Source: Ornithinimicrobium cryptoxanthini (GTDB lineage Bacteria > Actinomycetota > Actinomycetes > Actinomycetales > Dermatophilaceae). Taken from it: 64,000 nucleotides of DNA. Positions 1-7,666 of this stretch are shown one piece after another; position 1 is the stretch's first letter; the number at the start of each line of letters is the position of its first letter. Location of the stretch: positions 1,612,001-1,676,000 of the forward strand of contig NZ_CP099490.1 of assembly GCF_023923205.1 (NCBI RefSeq), written 5' to 3'. Below the pieces are notes generated by a model. It searched no databases and was not told the origin of the DNA. It worked only from the letters and a program-made list of their open reading frames with translations. A program made the position numbers and the translations under genes.

Positions 1-379
1 ACCGGCAGCTGGTCACCGACGCTCAACGCGTGACCGAGGCACGGCTCGAGGCGGGTCCGGGAGGGCACTGCGGGGCGTCACATGATTCCAGCGCGGCCGG
101 CTCGCACCCGCGCACCGGCACTTCGGATCAGCCACTTCCCGGACCCGCACCCTCGACGCTACCGCTCACCGCGACCACTGGAAAGCCCCGCCCGGGACCG
201 GCTCCTCAGCACCCGCGTCGACGTGCCGGAGCCGTCAAGGTGGAGCGCCCCACCGGACGAACGACCTTGACGGCGACAAGCGTTGGCGCACACTCAAAAG
301 AGCCGATCCCCACCCCTTGACAACAGAAGGGAGCCGAAGTGAAGCACTCTCTCGCGTGTGACTCGCACGTCGAGCCCGG
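1..379. other. Left edge, no gene recognised
   Basis: No convincing gene is seen here. One plus-strand frame is open from base 3 to a stop at 318-320 and could be the C-terminal end of a gene that starts left of the window, but its translation is rich in Pro, Arg, Thr and Ser, resembles no family I know, and could equally be a chance open frame in GC-rich DNA. It belongs to the integrated element whose right end lies near base 3843. Confidence 0.3.
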
Positions 380-1150
380 TCACAGAGTCGACCGACGGAA
401 CGCTTCGAGGTCGGTGACGGCCTTGGCTGCACGGCGACGGACCGTCCGTGCCGACGCTGCGTAGTCGTCGGCGACCAGCTCAGCCACCGAGGGGGTCATC
501 AGGCCACCCCGGCCCCGTCGTGCGGGTACGTTCAGCCGGGCCGCCTCGTGTGCGACGTCCATGAGCAGGGCCCGGTCTTCGCGCGTCAGTGCGCCCATCT
601 CGACAGCGTCCTCGAGAAGCGCAGCCAACTCGCACTCGGGGTCCGGCCCGGCATCTACGTCGGGCACGTCCGGGACCGAGCCCATCGGGACCGCCGATGC
701 CCAAACGCGGTCGCGACGCACCGCTGCGTCACCGACTCCGAGGTCGGCCATCACGTCGCGCCGAGTCCGGGCTAGGAGCGTGGCTGCGACGCGCCGCGGT
801 GGGTCGCCACGGTAGGTCCGGACCGTCAGCCACAGCTGTCCGGCGACGAGAGCGTCGATGTCGGGGGAGAGGTCGGCGAGCTGCCGGGCCAGGTTCACCG
901 CGCCCGGGACCAGGAGCCAGGTGATCACGGAGACCGCCTCCACATAGTGTGCGGCCGTCCGCGCGAGAGCCGCCAGCACCTCATCCCGTGCTTCCGGTGA
1001 GGCCTGACTCAGCCAGGGCGGCAGGTCGAGCAGGTCCGCGACGACCGAGAGGGCCGGTTGGATCCGGCCCCAGTCCTGCCAGTGATCCCGTGCCCACCGC
1101 AGCGGGGGTCGGTCGTGTGTGTCCACCCCAAGACAGGTCGCTACGCTCAT
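380..1150 (-). CDS. Hypothetical protein with sigma-region-4-like C-terminus
   Basis: A 256-residue protein without a clear family match. The start is the ATG at 1150 because GGAAGGAG lies just upstream of it on the minus strand; longer forms would extend into non-coding sequence. The N-terminal half is hydrophobic-rich and helical, with an LP-P-WL stretch. The middle is acidic (PDVDAGPDPECELAALLEDA), and the C-terminus reads like a helix-turn-helix with SVAELVADDYAASARTVRRR, similar in shape to region 4 of sigma factors. Proteins of this shape occur next to integrases in actinobacterial islands, so it may be a transcription or excision regulator. That role is inference; no catalytic motif is seen. 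It is separated from the divergent antitoxin gene by about 430 bp. Confidence 0.65.
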   Translation of the reverse strand: MSVATCLGVDTHDRPPLRWARDHWQDWGRIQPALSVVADLLDLPPWLSQASPEARDEVLAALARTAAHYVEAVSVITWLLVPGAVNLARQLADLSPDIDALVAGQLWLTVRTYRGDPPRRVAATLLARTRRDVMADLGVGDAAVRRDRVWASAVPMGSVPDVPDVDAGPDPECELAALLEDAVEMGALTREDRALLMDVAHEAARLNVPARRGRGGLMTPSVAELVADDYAASARTVRRRAAKAVTDLEAFRRSTL

Positions 1151-1530
1151 CGTCGTCTCCTTCCACACCGGGTCGATGTGGCCCAGACGATGACGTGAGG
1201 ACGCTCCCGGATTCGTCCCCCCCAAGCGCCCACAACGGCGTCCCCCGCAACCGCCTGGCCCGCGTCCGTCGTTCCAGTGGCCGACGTTTCCGCAGGTCAC
1301 AGCCCGCCCCCACCGCTCCCGGGAGCGTCCCCCCCGGATGTGGGCGAACCTTCCCACCCAACCGCCCATGTCACGTATCGCCGCAGGTCAGAGCCGCGCC
1401 CCCAAGAAAGTCGAGCACGTCCCCAAGAAAGTTGGTGACGGAGAGGTGGTGCGGGGCCACGTCGAGGCCCACGACGGCTGCTCAGTCCAGCGGCCAGCGG
1501 CGAGAGGGCACTCCTCGACCAGGCCTGTAC
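1151..1530. other. Intergenic region with a duplicated 12-mer
   Basis: About 380 bp between two divergent genes, without a credible ORF. It contains the direct repeat CCCCAAGAAAGT at 1400-1411 and 1421-1432, whose copies start 21 bp apart, two helical turns. The segment is Pro/Arg-codon rich on both strands and shows no other recognisable structure. Confidence 0.5.
1400..1432. repeat. Two 12-bp direct repeats, iteron-like
   Basis: CCCCAAGAAAGT occurs at 1400-1411 and again at 1421-1432, on the same face of the helix (21 bp period). It could be a binding site for the adjacent sigma-like protein or an excisionase. The function is not known from sequence. Confidence 0.5.
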
Positions 1531-1546
1531 GTAGCATTTATGTTAC
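1531..1546. promoter_or_regulatory. Quasi-palindrome in the antitoxin promoter
   Basis: GTAGCAT-TT-ATGTTAC, arms 7 bp with one mismatch, lies 30 bp before the antitoxin start. The AT-rich core includes TATGTT, a plausible -10 box. Antitoxins with an XRE domain commonly repress their own promoter through such sites, so this is a candidate autoregulatory operator. Confidence 0.45.
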
Positions 1547-1576
1547 GCTGGCTGGGTGATCAGGAAGGTGAAGGGT

Positions 1577-1990
1577 ATGAGCAAGCACACCGCGTTCTGG
1601 GAGGACCTGAGCCGCGACCTCCAGGACCCGGAGTTCCTCCGCGATTACGTCGTCGAGTCCATGCGCATCTCGACCATCGACTCGGTCGTCAACGCCATCG
1701 ACGACGCGCGCGAGGCTGCGGGGATGTCCAAGGCCGAGCTGGCGCGGGCCATCCAGAAGGAACCAGCGACCATCCGTCGCCTTCTGTCCTCCGAGAGCTC
1801 CAATCCGACCCTGGGCACGCTGGCCGAGGTGGCGGCAGTCCTCGGGCTGCGCATCACCGTCGAGCCCATCCCCGAGGCCGAGCGCGGTCAGATCACCCAG
1901 CCGTTGCTCGAAGGTCGGGCAGCTGACCCGATCAAGCTTGCCGAGCACCTGACCACGTTGCGTAGGCCCAGAACGAGGCTTCCCGCCTGA
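1577..1990 (+). CDS. XRE-family antitoxin, HigA-like
   Basis: A 137-residue DNA-binding antitoxin candidate. The start is the ATG at 1577, preceded by AGGAAGGTGAAGGG; an upstream GTG at 1556 has no ribosome site. The N-terminal ~35 residues (DLQDPEFLRDYVVESM) match the pattern of HigA-like antitoxins that couple to RelE/HigB toxins, and residues ~50-100 form the helix-turn-helix (AREAAGMSKAELARAI followed by a recognition helix and GTLAEVAAVLGLRITV). It probably neutralises the toxin encoded convergently 6 bp downstream and represses its own promoter. The tail-to-tail arrangement is unusual, since TA genes are normally co-directional. Confidence 0.8.
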   Translation: MSKHTAFWEDLSRDLQDPEFLRDYVVESMRISTIDSVVNAIDDAREAAGMSKAELARAIQKEPATIRRLLSSESSNPTLGTLAEVAAVLGLRITVEPIPEAERGQITQPLLEGRAADPIKLAEHLTTLRRPRTRLPA

Positions 1991-1996
1991 CGGCCG

Positions 1997-2494
1997 TCAG
2001 ATCACGGACCGCGGGTTCCGCTTTCGGTACTCCGCTCCCATCCTGCGGACCGTGGCGTAGTCAGCATCCGACAACGTCGTCCGGAACGGCTTGTCTCGCC
2101 CGTCGACGACAACCAGGAGCGGTTTGTCCTCGCCCTTGGCCTCGTAGTCGAGGAGGCAGAAGAGCCGGTAGTGGTGACGTCTCGGCCCGTCCATCCGCAC
2201 CTCGAACCAGCCGCTCATGTCACCCTTCATCGCCTCCCAGTAACCGCCGCCGGCGAACCGCTTCGGTGGAGCGGCTGCGACGGCCACCAGGGCGGCGCGC
2301 ATCTTGGCGCGCACGCCGGCCGGGTAGGAGTTGAGCGCATCGCGGCCGGGAGCACGCCGGTCCGGGTCGTCGTCCTTGTGACGCTGGAAGAAGACGATCG
2401 CATGCGCATCGTCCGACGAAGGCGCAGTGCGCACCGCAGGTGCCTTCGACTTCGGCGTGGACGCCTTGCGGCGACCACGCCGGTCAGGACTCAT
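1997..2494 (-). CDS. RelE/HigB-like toxin
   Basis: A 165-residue protein with the RelE/ParE-type ribonuclease toxin fold suggested by its C-terminal half: a compact sheet pattern including WFEVRMDG, HHYRLFCLLDYEAKG and LLVVVDGRDKPFRT, ending in a basic tail. The N-terminal ~50 residues are lysine/arginine-rich and disordered-looking, longer than in typical HigB. The ATG at 2494 overlaps the integrase stop codon (ATGA), so its translation is probably coupled to the integrase. The presumed antitoxin is read from the opposite strand and converges with it. A damaged homologous copy lies at 11570-11656. Target and activity are inferred from family. Confidence 0.75.
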   Translation of the reverse strand: MSPDRRGRRKASTPKSKAPAVRTAPSSDDAHAIVFFQRHKDDDPDRRAPGRDALNSYPAGVRAKMRAALVAVAAAPPKRFAGGGYWEAMKGDMSGWFEVRMDGPRRHHYRLFCLLDYEAKGEDKPLLVVVDGRDKPFRTTLSDADYATVRRMGAEYRKRNPRSVI

Positions 2495-3654
2495 CCGAGA
2501 GCCGTCCTGTCGTGCAACTCCGACAGCCGACGCGCGATCTCGGCGTCGCGGTCGGCGGCGGCGTGCTGGTAGCGCATCGCCGCGCCGGGGGTGGAGTGGC
2601 CGAGCCGGCCCATGAGCTCGGCAAGGGTTGCGCCGGTCTGGGCCGCGAGGACGGCGCCGGTATGGCGCAGGTCGTGCCAGCGCAGGTCCGGGCGGCCGGC
2701 GGCCTTCCTCGCTGGGTAGTAGACCTTGTAGAGCGTCGACGGCGCCATGTGCCGGTCACTGTCTGCCGCGGCGGAGAAGAGCAGCGCGTCCTTGCCGGAC
2801 GCGGTGTGCTGAGACAAGTGCGCCTTGACCGTGGCGAGCAGATGTGGCGGGATCGCGACGTCGCGCACGCCCGCATCGCTCTTGGGTGGGCCGATGATGA
2901 ACTGGCCGCCGACTCGCACGACGCCACGACGGATCTTGACCCGCCCGGTCCGCAGGTCGATGTCACCGCGGCGTAGCTCGGCCAGCTCGCCGAAGCGCAG
3001 CGCACACCAGGCAGCGAGCAGCGCCATCAGCCGGTAGCGGTCGGGCAGCTCCGTGACGATCGTCTCGAGCTCCGACAGCGTCGCCGGCTCTACGTGGTGG
3101 GCGCGCCTGGCGTTTCCGGCGCCGCGGATGTGAGCCGGGTTGTACGGGATGAGGGGAGTGGGCCGCACGGAGGCGGCCCCGGCGAGGATCGTGCGCAGCA
3201 GGCTGTACGCCTGTGCCCTGACGGTGTCCCGGCCCGGAGCCACCTGGTCGTACCAGGCGTTGACGTCCTCGTGTGTGATCCGGTCGATGCGCTCCTCGCC
3301 GAACGTGGGATAGATGAACCGGTCCAGCAGCATCCGATACTGCTGACCGGTCGTAGGGCGCAGCTCGCGGCCACGCGTCCGGCGGGTCTCCAGCCAGAGT
3401 TCGGCGTATGCGCGGAACGTCGGGAACTCCCGTCGCCGTGCCCCGTGGGCAGCGGCCTGTGGCGCCCACACCTCCATCCCGATCTCGGCTCGGCGCGCGG
3501 ACAGCCAGGCGATGGCGTCGTCCTTGGCGTCGAACGTCATCGGCGCCCGGTAGAGACGACCGTCGGGGCCGGTGTAAGCAGCCCGGTAGCGCCCAGACTT
3601 GAGCCGCTCTACACGCCCGAACCCACGTCTGGAGCGATGGTCGGTGCGAGTCAA
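2491..3654 (-). CDS. Tyrosine-type site-specific integrase
   Basis: A 387-residue phage-type integrase. Residues 1-60 form an arm-binding domain (RYRAAYTGPDGRLY), about 70-180 the SAM-like core-binding domain, and 190-380 the catalytic domain. The catalytic residues can be followed: Arg in CALRFGELAELRRGDID, the H-x-x-R box in RWHDLRHTGAVLAA, and the nucleophile Tyr in GAAMRYQHAA. The start is a TTG at 3654 preceded by GGGAGGACACAAG. It overlaps the downstream toxin by ATGA. It sits directly beside the tRNA-Val 3' fragment that should be its attachment site. Confidence 0.93.
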   Translation of the reverse strand: MTRTDHRSRRGFGRVERLKSGRYRAAYTGPDGRLYRAPMTFDAKDDAIAWLSARRAEIGMEVWAPQAAAHGARRREFPTFRAYAELWLETRRTRGRELRPTTGQQYRMLLDRFIYPTFGEERIDRITHEDVNAWYDQVAPGRDTVRAQAYSLLRTILAGAASVRPTPLIPYNPAHIRGAGNARRAHHVEPATLSELETIVTELPDRYRLMALLAAWCALRFGELAELRRGDIDLRTGRVKIRRGVVRVGGQFIIGPPKSDAGVRDVAIPPHLLATVKAHLSQHTASGKDALLFSAAADSDRHMAPSTLYKVYYPARKAAGRPDLRWHDLRHTGAVLAAQTGATLAELMGRLGHSTPGAAMRYQHAAADRDAEIARRLSELHDRTALG

Positions 3655-3664
3655 CTTGTGTCCT

Positions 3665-3869
3665 CCCAGTATCGCCTTTCGAGGAATATACGAGGAACAA
3701 CGGCGTCAATACCTGTCCAGACCCGTCCAGCTATGTCCCTTGCCGATATGCCCTCTGACCTGCGAGTTTATCATCAAAGTGGACGGTGAGGAGGGGTCTG
3801 TGGTAGCCCCCTCTCTCAAAAGTTCAAACCCAGTATCGCCCACTCAAAGAAACCCCCTCTGACCTGCGA
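3665..3869. repeat. Two short direct-repeat pairs around the att site
   Basis: CCCAGTATCGCC occurs at 3665-3676, overlapping the integrase ribosome site, and again in the tRNA fragment at 3829-3840. CCCTCTGACCTGCGA occurs at 3751-3765 and again in the terminator hairpin at 3855-3869. They may be integrase arm sites or traces of an earlier insertion or duplication at the same tRNA. Confidence 0.5.
3821..3843 (+). other. Attachment site: 3' fragment of tRNA-Val
   Basis: The bases TTCAAACCC-AGTATCGCCCAC correspond to the T-arm and 3' acceptor strand of the actinobacterial tRNA-Val(CAC) as I remember it. No anticodon arm or 5' acceptor strand precedes it, so it is not a complete gene. Its position between the integrase and a terminator makes it the right-hand attachment site. 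The intact tRNA-Val should stand at the other end of the element, left of this window. Confidence 0.65.
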
Positions 3870-3887
3870 AAACGGTCGAGGGGGTTT
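3850..3887 (+). terminator. Hairpin terminator, probably of the original tRNA-Val
   Basis: Arms AAACCCCCTC (3850-3859) and GAGGGGGTTT (3878-3887) pair perfectly, and inner GACC/GGTC pairs extend the stem. The 3' arm ends in TTT. Directly behind the tRNA 3' fragment, it is most simply the native terminator of the tRNA transcription unit and marks the return to host chromosome. Confidence 0.75.
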
Positions 3888-4250
3888 CGCGTGGGGGGAC
3901 TACGGGGGGAATGACATCGGTGACGCGCGCCCCACCACCACCCGAGAAGTGACCGATGCCGGGGTTGCAACCGAGGTGGGCCATCCCAGTGGGGGACGGC
4001 TGTCACCGCTGTAAACAGGCTTGAGCCCGCGTGCAAGGACTGCCGCCGGGATCGACGAGCGTGCTGTCGACTTCTACCCCCACGCGCCAGCTCAGCGAAG
4101 CGGGCGGGACACCCACTCAGCCGAACTCAAATTCGGTCTCCTCTGCGTGCACGGCGCACACGCGGTGCCCGCGCGCGCTCGACCGCCTCGATCAAGAAGA
4201 CGGAGGAGACAGTCCAGGCAAGAGCCAGGCCTGAGTTCCCCGATCCCCGG
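3888..4250. other. Intergenic, no gene seen
   Basis: About 360 bp flanking the element boundary. Short overlapping open frames exist on both strands but none has a ribosome site or sensible composition. A small palindrome GGTTGCAACC lies at 3963-3972. Nothing else is recognised. Confidence 0.4.
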
Positions 4251-4475
4251 CTAGGCGGGGATCGAGCCCGCCACCGAATGGCTCTCCTGGTGCGTCGCGA
4301 CCGACGTGTCCGCCAAGGGGCGGGAGCGCAGTTCACGGCACAGCCGGTCCTGGTGCCGCTCCAGCGCACGTCGACGGGACGCGCTCAGTCTCTGCTCGGT
4401 CCGCCCCTGCAGAGCGTCCTCCACCGCGGTCAGTTCTGCAAACAACTCACGTATCGACAGCCTTGACAGATCCAT
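4251..4475 (-). CDS. Small hypothetical helical protein
   Basis: A 74-residue open frame whose first ~50 residues look like a real helical protein (LSIRELFAELTAVEDAL, then an Arg/Glu-rich amphipathic stretch), possibly a short coiled coil. The ribosome site before the ATG at 4475 is weak. No family is recognised, the C-terminal 20 residues are not distinctive, and it stands alone between two non-coding stretches. It may be a small regulatory protein or a chance frame. Confidence 0.4.
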   Translation of the reverse strand: MDLSRLSIRELFAELTAVEDALQGRTEQRLSASRRRALERHQDRLCRELRSRPLADTSVATHQESHSVAGSIPA

Positions 4476-5010
4476 CGTGAACTCACTTCATTGTGGTCCG
4501 GTGGCCCCCTGTTCCTGGAAGCGCTTCCGATTCTCAGTCCCCGAAGCGCCGAGCGCAACTGTTCCGGCACCCCCGTGATGTTCGCCGCCTGCTCAAGCCA
4601 TGCGCACCGGTTGAGACGGAGTCCGGGCGGGGGAAGAGTGGAGCCACCTAGCGATTCTTGGAGGTGTCATGTCGGCTGTGCAGCATCCCCCGTCAGCCGA
4701 CTCATCCGTGCCGCAGAGCGAGAGCGCGAGCCGCCGCGAGGACCGGCAGACGGTGGCCAGCGGGCTGCTCTTCGGGTGCGGGATCGCCACACGACGGCAG
4801 AGGAGAGTTTTCCGTTGCAGACGTAGGTACTGGCCCGAACGGTGGCCCAGACTTGCTCCGTTACCCTTGTCCACCGGAGGGAACGTCAGTGCCCGCACGG
4901 TCGTTGCACCCGAGCACGCCCTCTCGACACCCAGGAGCACTACGCATGTCCTCTGCAGGAGCAGATCCGTCCGGCGATAGACCATGCCGACCCCCCTTCG
5001 GAGGCTCGAA
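4476..5010. other. Long leader upstream of the CNNM genes
   Basis: More than 500 bp without an established gene. It holds an open frame at 4669-4980 with a strong ribosome site TTGGAGGTGTC, whose first ~40 codons have GC-rich third positions while the remainder does not. The frame stops 30 bp before the CNNM gene, so it could be a leader peptide or a decayed gene. I looked for the M-box magnesium and manganese riboswitch cores and did not see them. Confidence 0.4.
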
Positions 5011-6435
5011 ATGACGATCGCCCTGTCCTTGCTTCTGGGTGTGTTGGTGGTGCTGGCCATCACCGCCGCCACGGGGTACTTCGTGGCGCAGGAGTTCGCC
5101 TACATGGCCGTGGACCGCTCCCGGCTCAGCGCCCGCGTGGAGGCCGGCGACGCCGTGGCCGCGCGTGCGCTGTCGGTCACGAAGCGCACCTCGTTCATGC
5201 TCTCCGGCGCCCAGCTGGGCATCACCGTCACCGGTCTGCTGGTCGGGTATGTCGCCGAGCCCCTCATCGGGTCCGCCTTCGGTCAGATGCTGGGCGGGGT
5301 GGGTGTTCCCACCAGTGTGGGAATCGCCATCGGCACGATCCTGGCGCTGGTGTTCGCGACCGTGGTGCAGATGATCTTCGGTGAGCTGTTCCCGAAGAAC
5401 CTCGCGATCGCCCGGCCCGAGCCGCTGGCCCGGGCGCTGTCGCGGTCCACGATCATCTACCTCAAGGTCTTCGGCTGGCTGATCTGGATCTTCGACCAGT
5501 CCTCCAATTTGCTGCTCAAGGCTCTCGGCATCGAGCCCGTCCACGATGTCGAGCACTCGGCGACCGCCCGCGACCTGGAGCACATCGTCGCCGACTCCCG
5601 CGACAGCGGTGACCTGCCTGACGAGCTCTCCGACCTGCTGGACCGCATCCTCGACTTCCCTACCCAGGACGTCGGTCACGCGATGATCCCGCGCTCGAGG
5701 GTCGACACCGTCCGCGAGGCCGACTCCCTCGCGCACGTCCGTTCCCTCATGGCGGCCGGGCACTCGCGCTATCCCGTCCTGTCTGCCGACGGTGAGGACG
5801 TGGTGGGCATGGTCGAGATCCACGCGGTCATGGCCGCCGCCAGGGCCGACGGTGCCGACGGCGCGGGCGTCACTGTCGCGGACCTGCAGCAGCCCGCGCT
5901 GGTGCTGCCAGAGTCCATGACGCTGCCCGACGCGACCCGCGAGCTGGCTGAGTTCAAGAACCAGATGGCCTGCGTCATCGACGAGTACGGCGGCTTCACC
6001 GGCATCCTGACCCTGGAAGACCTCGCCGAGGAAATTGTCGGGGAGATCACCGACGAGCACGACCCGCAGCACCCCGACGCCGCCCCGGTCGACGACGACG
6101 GGGTCTGGGTGATGGGCGGCGACGTGCACATCGACGAGGTCGAGCGGGCGCTGAACCACGACCTGCCCCGCGGCGACTACGAGACCGTCGCCGGCCTGGT
6201 CATCACCGAGCACGGCGACCTGCCCGAGCCGGGCCTGCGCCTCACGGTGAAGCTGCCGCCGGACCCCGCGGACCTGGTGCACGAGGACGAGCCCCGGCAG
6301 CGGCACCTGCAGATCGAGGTCCTGCAGGTCGAGCGCTACGTCCCCTCGCTCGTGCGCCTGAGCATCGTCCAGGACGACGCCGAGCACGACGACGCTGCGC
6401 ACGCAGCCACCGACGAGACAGAGGCTGACCGATGA
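5011..6435 (+). CDS. CNNM/CorC-family ion transport protein (DUF21-CBS-CorC_HlyC)
   Basis: A 474-residue membrane protein of the family often called hemolysin or CNNM, whose members are linked to Mg2+ or Co2+ efflux and transport. Residues ~1-190 form the DUF21 domain with four hydrophobic segments, starting LSLLLGVLVVLAITAATG and including the family motif GELFPKNLAIARPE. Residues ~200-335 carry a CBS pair (MIPRSRVDTV, then the IDEYGGFTGILTLEDL motif), and ~350-440 the CorC_HlyC domain (DVHIDEVERAL, DYETVAGLV). The start is the ATG at 5011, behind GGAGGCTCGAA. It overlaps the next gene by ATGA, so the two are one operon and may form a heteromer. The ion carried cannot be told from sequence. 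Confidence 0.93.
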   Translation: MTIALSLLLGVLVVLAITAATGYFVAQEFAYMAVDRSRLSARVEAGDAVAARALSVTKRTSFMLSGAQLGITVTGLLVGYVAEPLIGSAFGQMLGGVGVPTSVGIAIGTILALVFATVVQMIFGELFPKNLAIARPEPLARALSRSTIIYLKVFGWLIWIFDQSSNLLLKALGIEPVHDVEHSATARDLEHIVADSRDSGDLPDELSDLLDRILDFPTQDVGHAMIPRSRVDTVREADSLAHVRSLMAAGHSRYPVLSADGEDVVGMVEIHAVMAAARADGADGAGVTVADLQQPALVLPESMTLPDATRELAEFKNQMACVIDEYGGFTGILTLEDLAEEIVGEITDEHDPQHPDAAPVDDDGVWVMGGDVHIDEVERALNHDLPRGDYETVAGLVITEHGDLPEPGLRLTVKLPPDPADLVHEDEPRQRHLQIEVLQVERYVPSLVRLSIVQDDAEHDDAAHAATDETEADR

Positions 6436-7445
6436 ACAACCCGTGGATCGTGCTGGTGGCCACGGTGCTGCTGATCGCGCTGAGCGCGTTCTTCGTCGCG
6501 GCCGAGTTCGCCCTCATCTCGGCCAAGCGCCACCGGCTGGAGGACGCCGCTCCGAACAGCCGCTCGGCCCGCGCCGCGCTGCGCAGCTCCTCCGAGCTCA
6601 CGCTCCTGCTGGCCGGGTCGCAGCTGGGGATCACCATCTGCACGCTCGCGCTGGGTGCCATCACCAAGCCTGCCGTGCACTACGCCCTTACCCCCGCCTT
6701 CGAGAGCTGGGGGCTGCCGTACTGGGTCGCCGACGCCGCCGGCTTCGTCCTGGCGCTGGCGATCGTGACATTCCTGCACCTGGTCGTCGGGGAGATGGCG
6801 CCCAAGTCGTGGGCGATCGCACACCCCGAGAGGTCGGCCACCCTGCTCGCGCTGCCGATGCGCGCGTTCATGTGGGTTTTCCGGCCGCTGCTGCGCATGC
6901 TCAACGAGGCCGCCAACTGGTGCCTGCGCCGGGTCGGGGTGGAACCGGTCAACTCGGTCAGCACCGGTCAGAACCCGGACGACCTGCGCCACCTGGTCGA
7001 GCACTCGATCAACGTCGGCGCGCTCGACGTCGGCTACTCGGCCCAGTTCTCCGGAGCCCTGGAGCTGCAGACCCTGACCGTGCGCGACCTCGTGCCACGA
7101 GGCAACGAGCCGACCGCGGTCGCGCCCGACGCCACGGCCGCGCAGATCCAAGAGGTGTCCCTGCGCTCGGGGCACCGGCGGATCCTCGTCGGCTCCGGCA
7201 CCGACGTCGTCGGCGTGGTGCACGTCCGCGACACCCTCGAGGTGACGGGAAGCACCCCCGTGAGTGGCCTGATGCGAGAGCCCTACCTCGTCGGGGCAGA
7301 CACCGCGGTGTATGCCGCCGTGTCCGGGATGCGCGAGACCGGCAACCAGCTCGCCCTGGTCAGCGACGACGGCCGGGTGGTCGGGGTCGTCACCCTTGCC
7401 GACCTCCTCGCCCGCCTCTTCCCCACGATTGCCAACCCCGTTTGA
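6432..7445 (+). CDS. CNNM-family protein lacking the CorC_HlyC domain
   Basis: A 337-residue paralogue of the preceding protein, started by an ATG inside its stop codon. DUF21 occupies residues ~1-185 (FFVAAEFALISAKRHRLE, VVGEMAPKSWAIAHPE) and a CBS pair ~200-335. It ends right after the second CBS motif at VVGVVTLADLLARLF, so the C-terminal CorC_HlyC domain present in its partner is missing. The long-plus-short pair is common in actinobacteria and suggests a heterodimeric transporter. Confidence 0.92.
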   Translation: MNNPWIVLVATVLLIALSAFFVAAEFALISAKRHRLEDAAPNSRSARAALRSSSELTLLLAGSQLGITICTLALGAITKPAVHYALTPAFESWGLPYWVADAAGFVLALAIVTFLHLVVGEMAPKSWAIAHPERSATLLALPMRAFMWVFRPLLRMLNEAANWCLRRVGVEPVNSVSTGQNPDDLRHLVEHSINVGALDVGYSAQFSGALELQTLTVRDLVPRGNEPTAVAPDATAAQIQEVSLRSGHRRILVGSGTDVVGVVHVRDTLEVTGSTPVSGLMREPYLVGADTAVYAAVSGMRETGNQLALVSDDGRVVGVVTLADLLARLFPTIANPV

Positions 7446-7516
7446 GCGCAATACACCCACCTACACGAATACCCCGTAGTCCGTCCTTGCGGTAGTCGGT
7501 GCGCAGCGTGGTGCCA

Positions 7517-7582
7517 TGGAACATCGACGACCTCAGTCGCCCAATACTTGTGGGGATCAAGCCCGACGATGACCTTGCCCAT
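7517..7582 (-). pseudogene. Fossil of an IS110-family transposase N-terminus
   Basis: Translation of the minus strand from 7582 reads GKVIVGLDPHK, followed by WATEVVDV, matching the start of IS110-family DEDD transposases (VIVGxDPHK...ATxEVVD). The similarity stops after about 22 codons and runs into unrelated sequence, so only the 5' end of the gene survives. IS110 elements lack long terminal repeats, so no ends can be defined. Confidence 0.6.
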
Positions 7583-7666
7583 GTGCTCCTGCTCGCCTTG
7601 AGCCTCGTCCCGAGACGTGGAGCCGGCGCGGCGCCGCGGTCTTGCACGTCGTGCGCGACGGGCGGG

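Larger units (their letters stand above)
1..3843. mobile_element. Right end of an integrative element inserted at tRNA-Val
   Basis: The stretch carries a tyrosine integrase as the gene nearest the boundary, a toxin-antitoxin pair and a small sigma-like protein, and it ends in a sequence that reads as the 3' part of a tRNA-Val gene followed by a terminator hairpin. This is the usual layout of an element that integrates into the 3' end of a tRNA gene. The left end is outside the window, so whether it is a prophage, an actinomycete integrative conjugative element or a small genomic island cannot be decided. No capsid, conjugation or replication gene is visible in this part. Confidence 0.75.

Noticed and set aside
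3821..3843. Complete tRNA gene
   Set aside because: Only the 3' part is present; no anticodon arm or 5' acceptor strand precedes it.
3962..3973. GGTTGCAACC palindrome as an operator
   Set aside because: A 10-bp palindrome alone in a region without genes or promoter elements is not meaningful.
4476..5010. M-box or other metal riboswitch before the CNNM genes
   Set aside because: The conserved cores of the M-box and yybP-ykoY families were not found. Only structure prediction could revive the idea.
4861..6402. Open frame of 513 codons on the minus strand
   Set aside because: It is antisense to the CNNM gene and has shadow composition.
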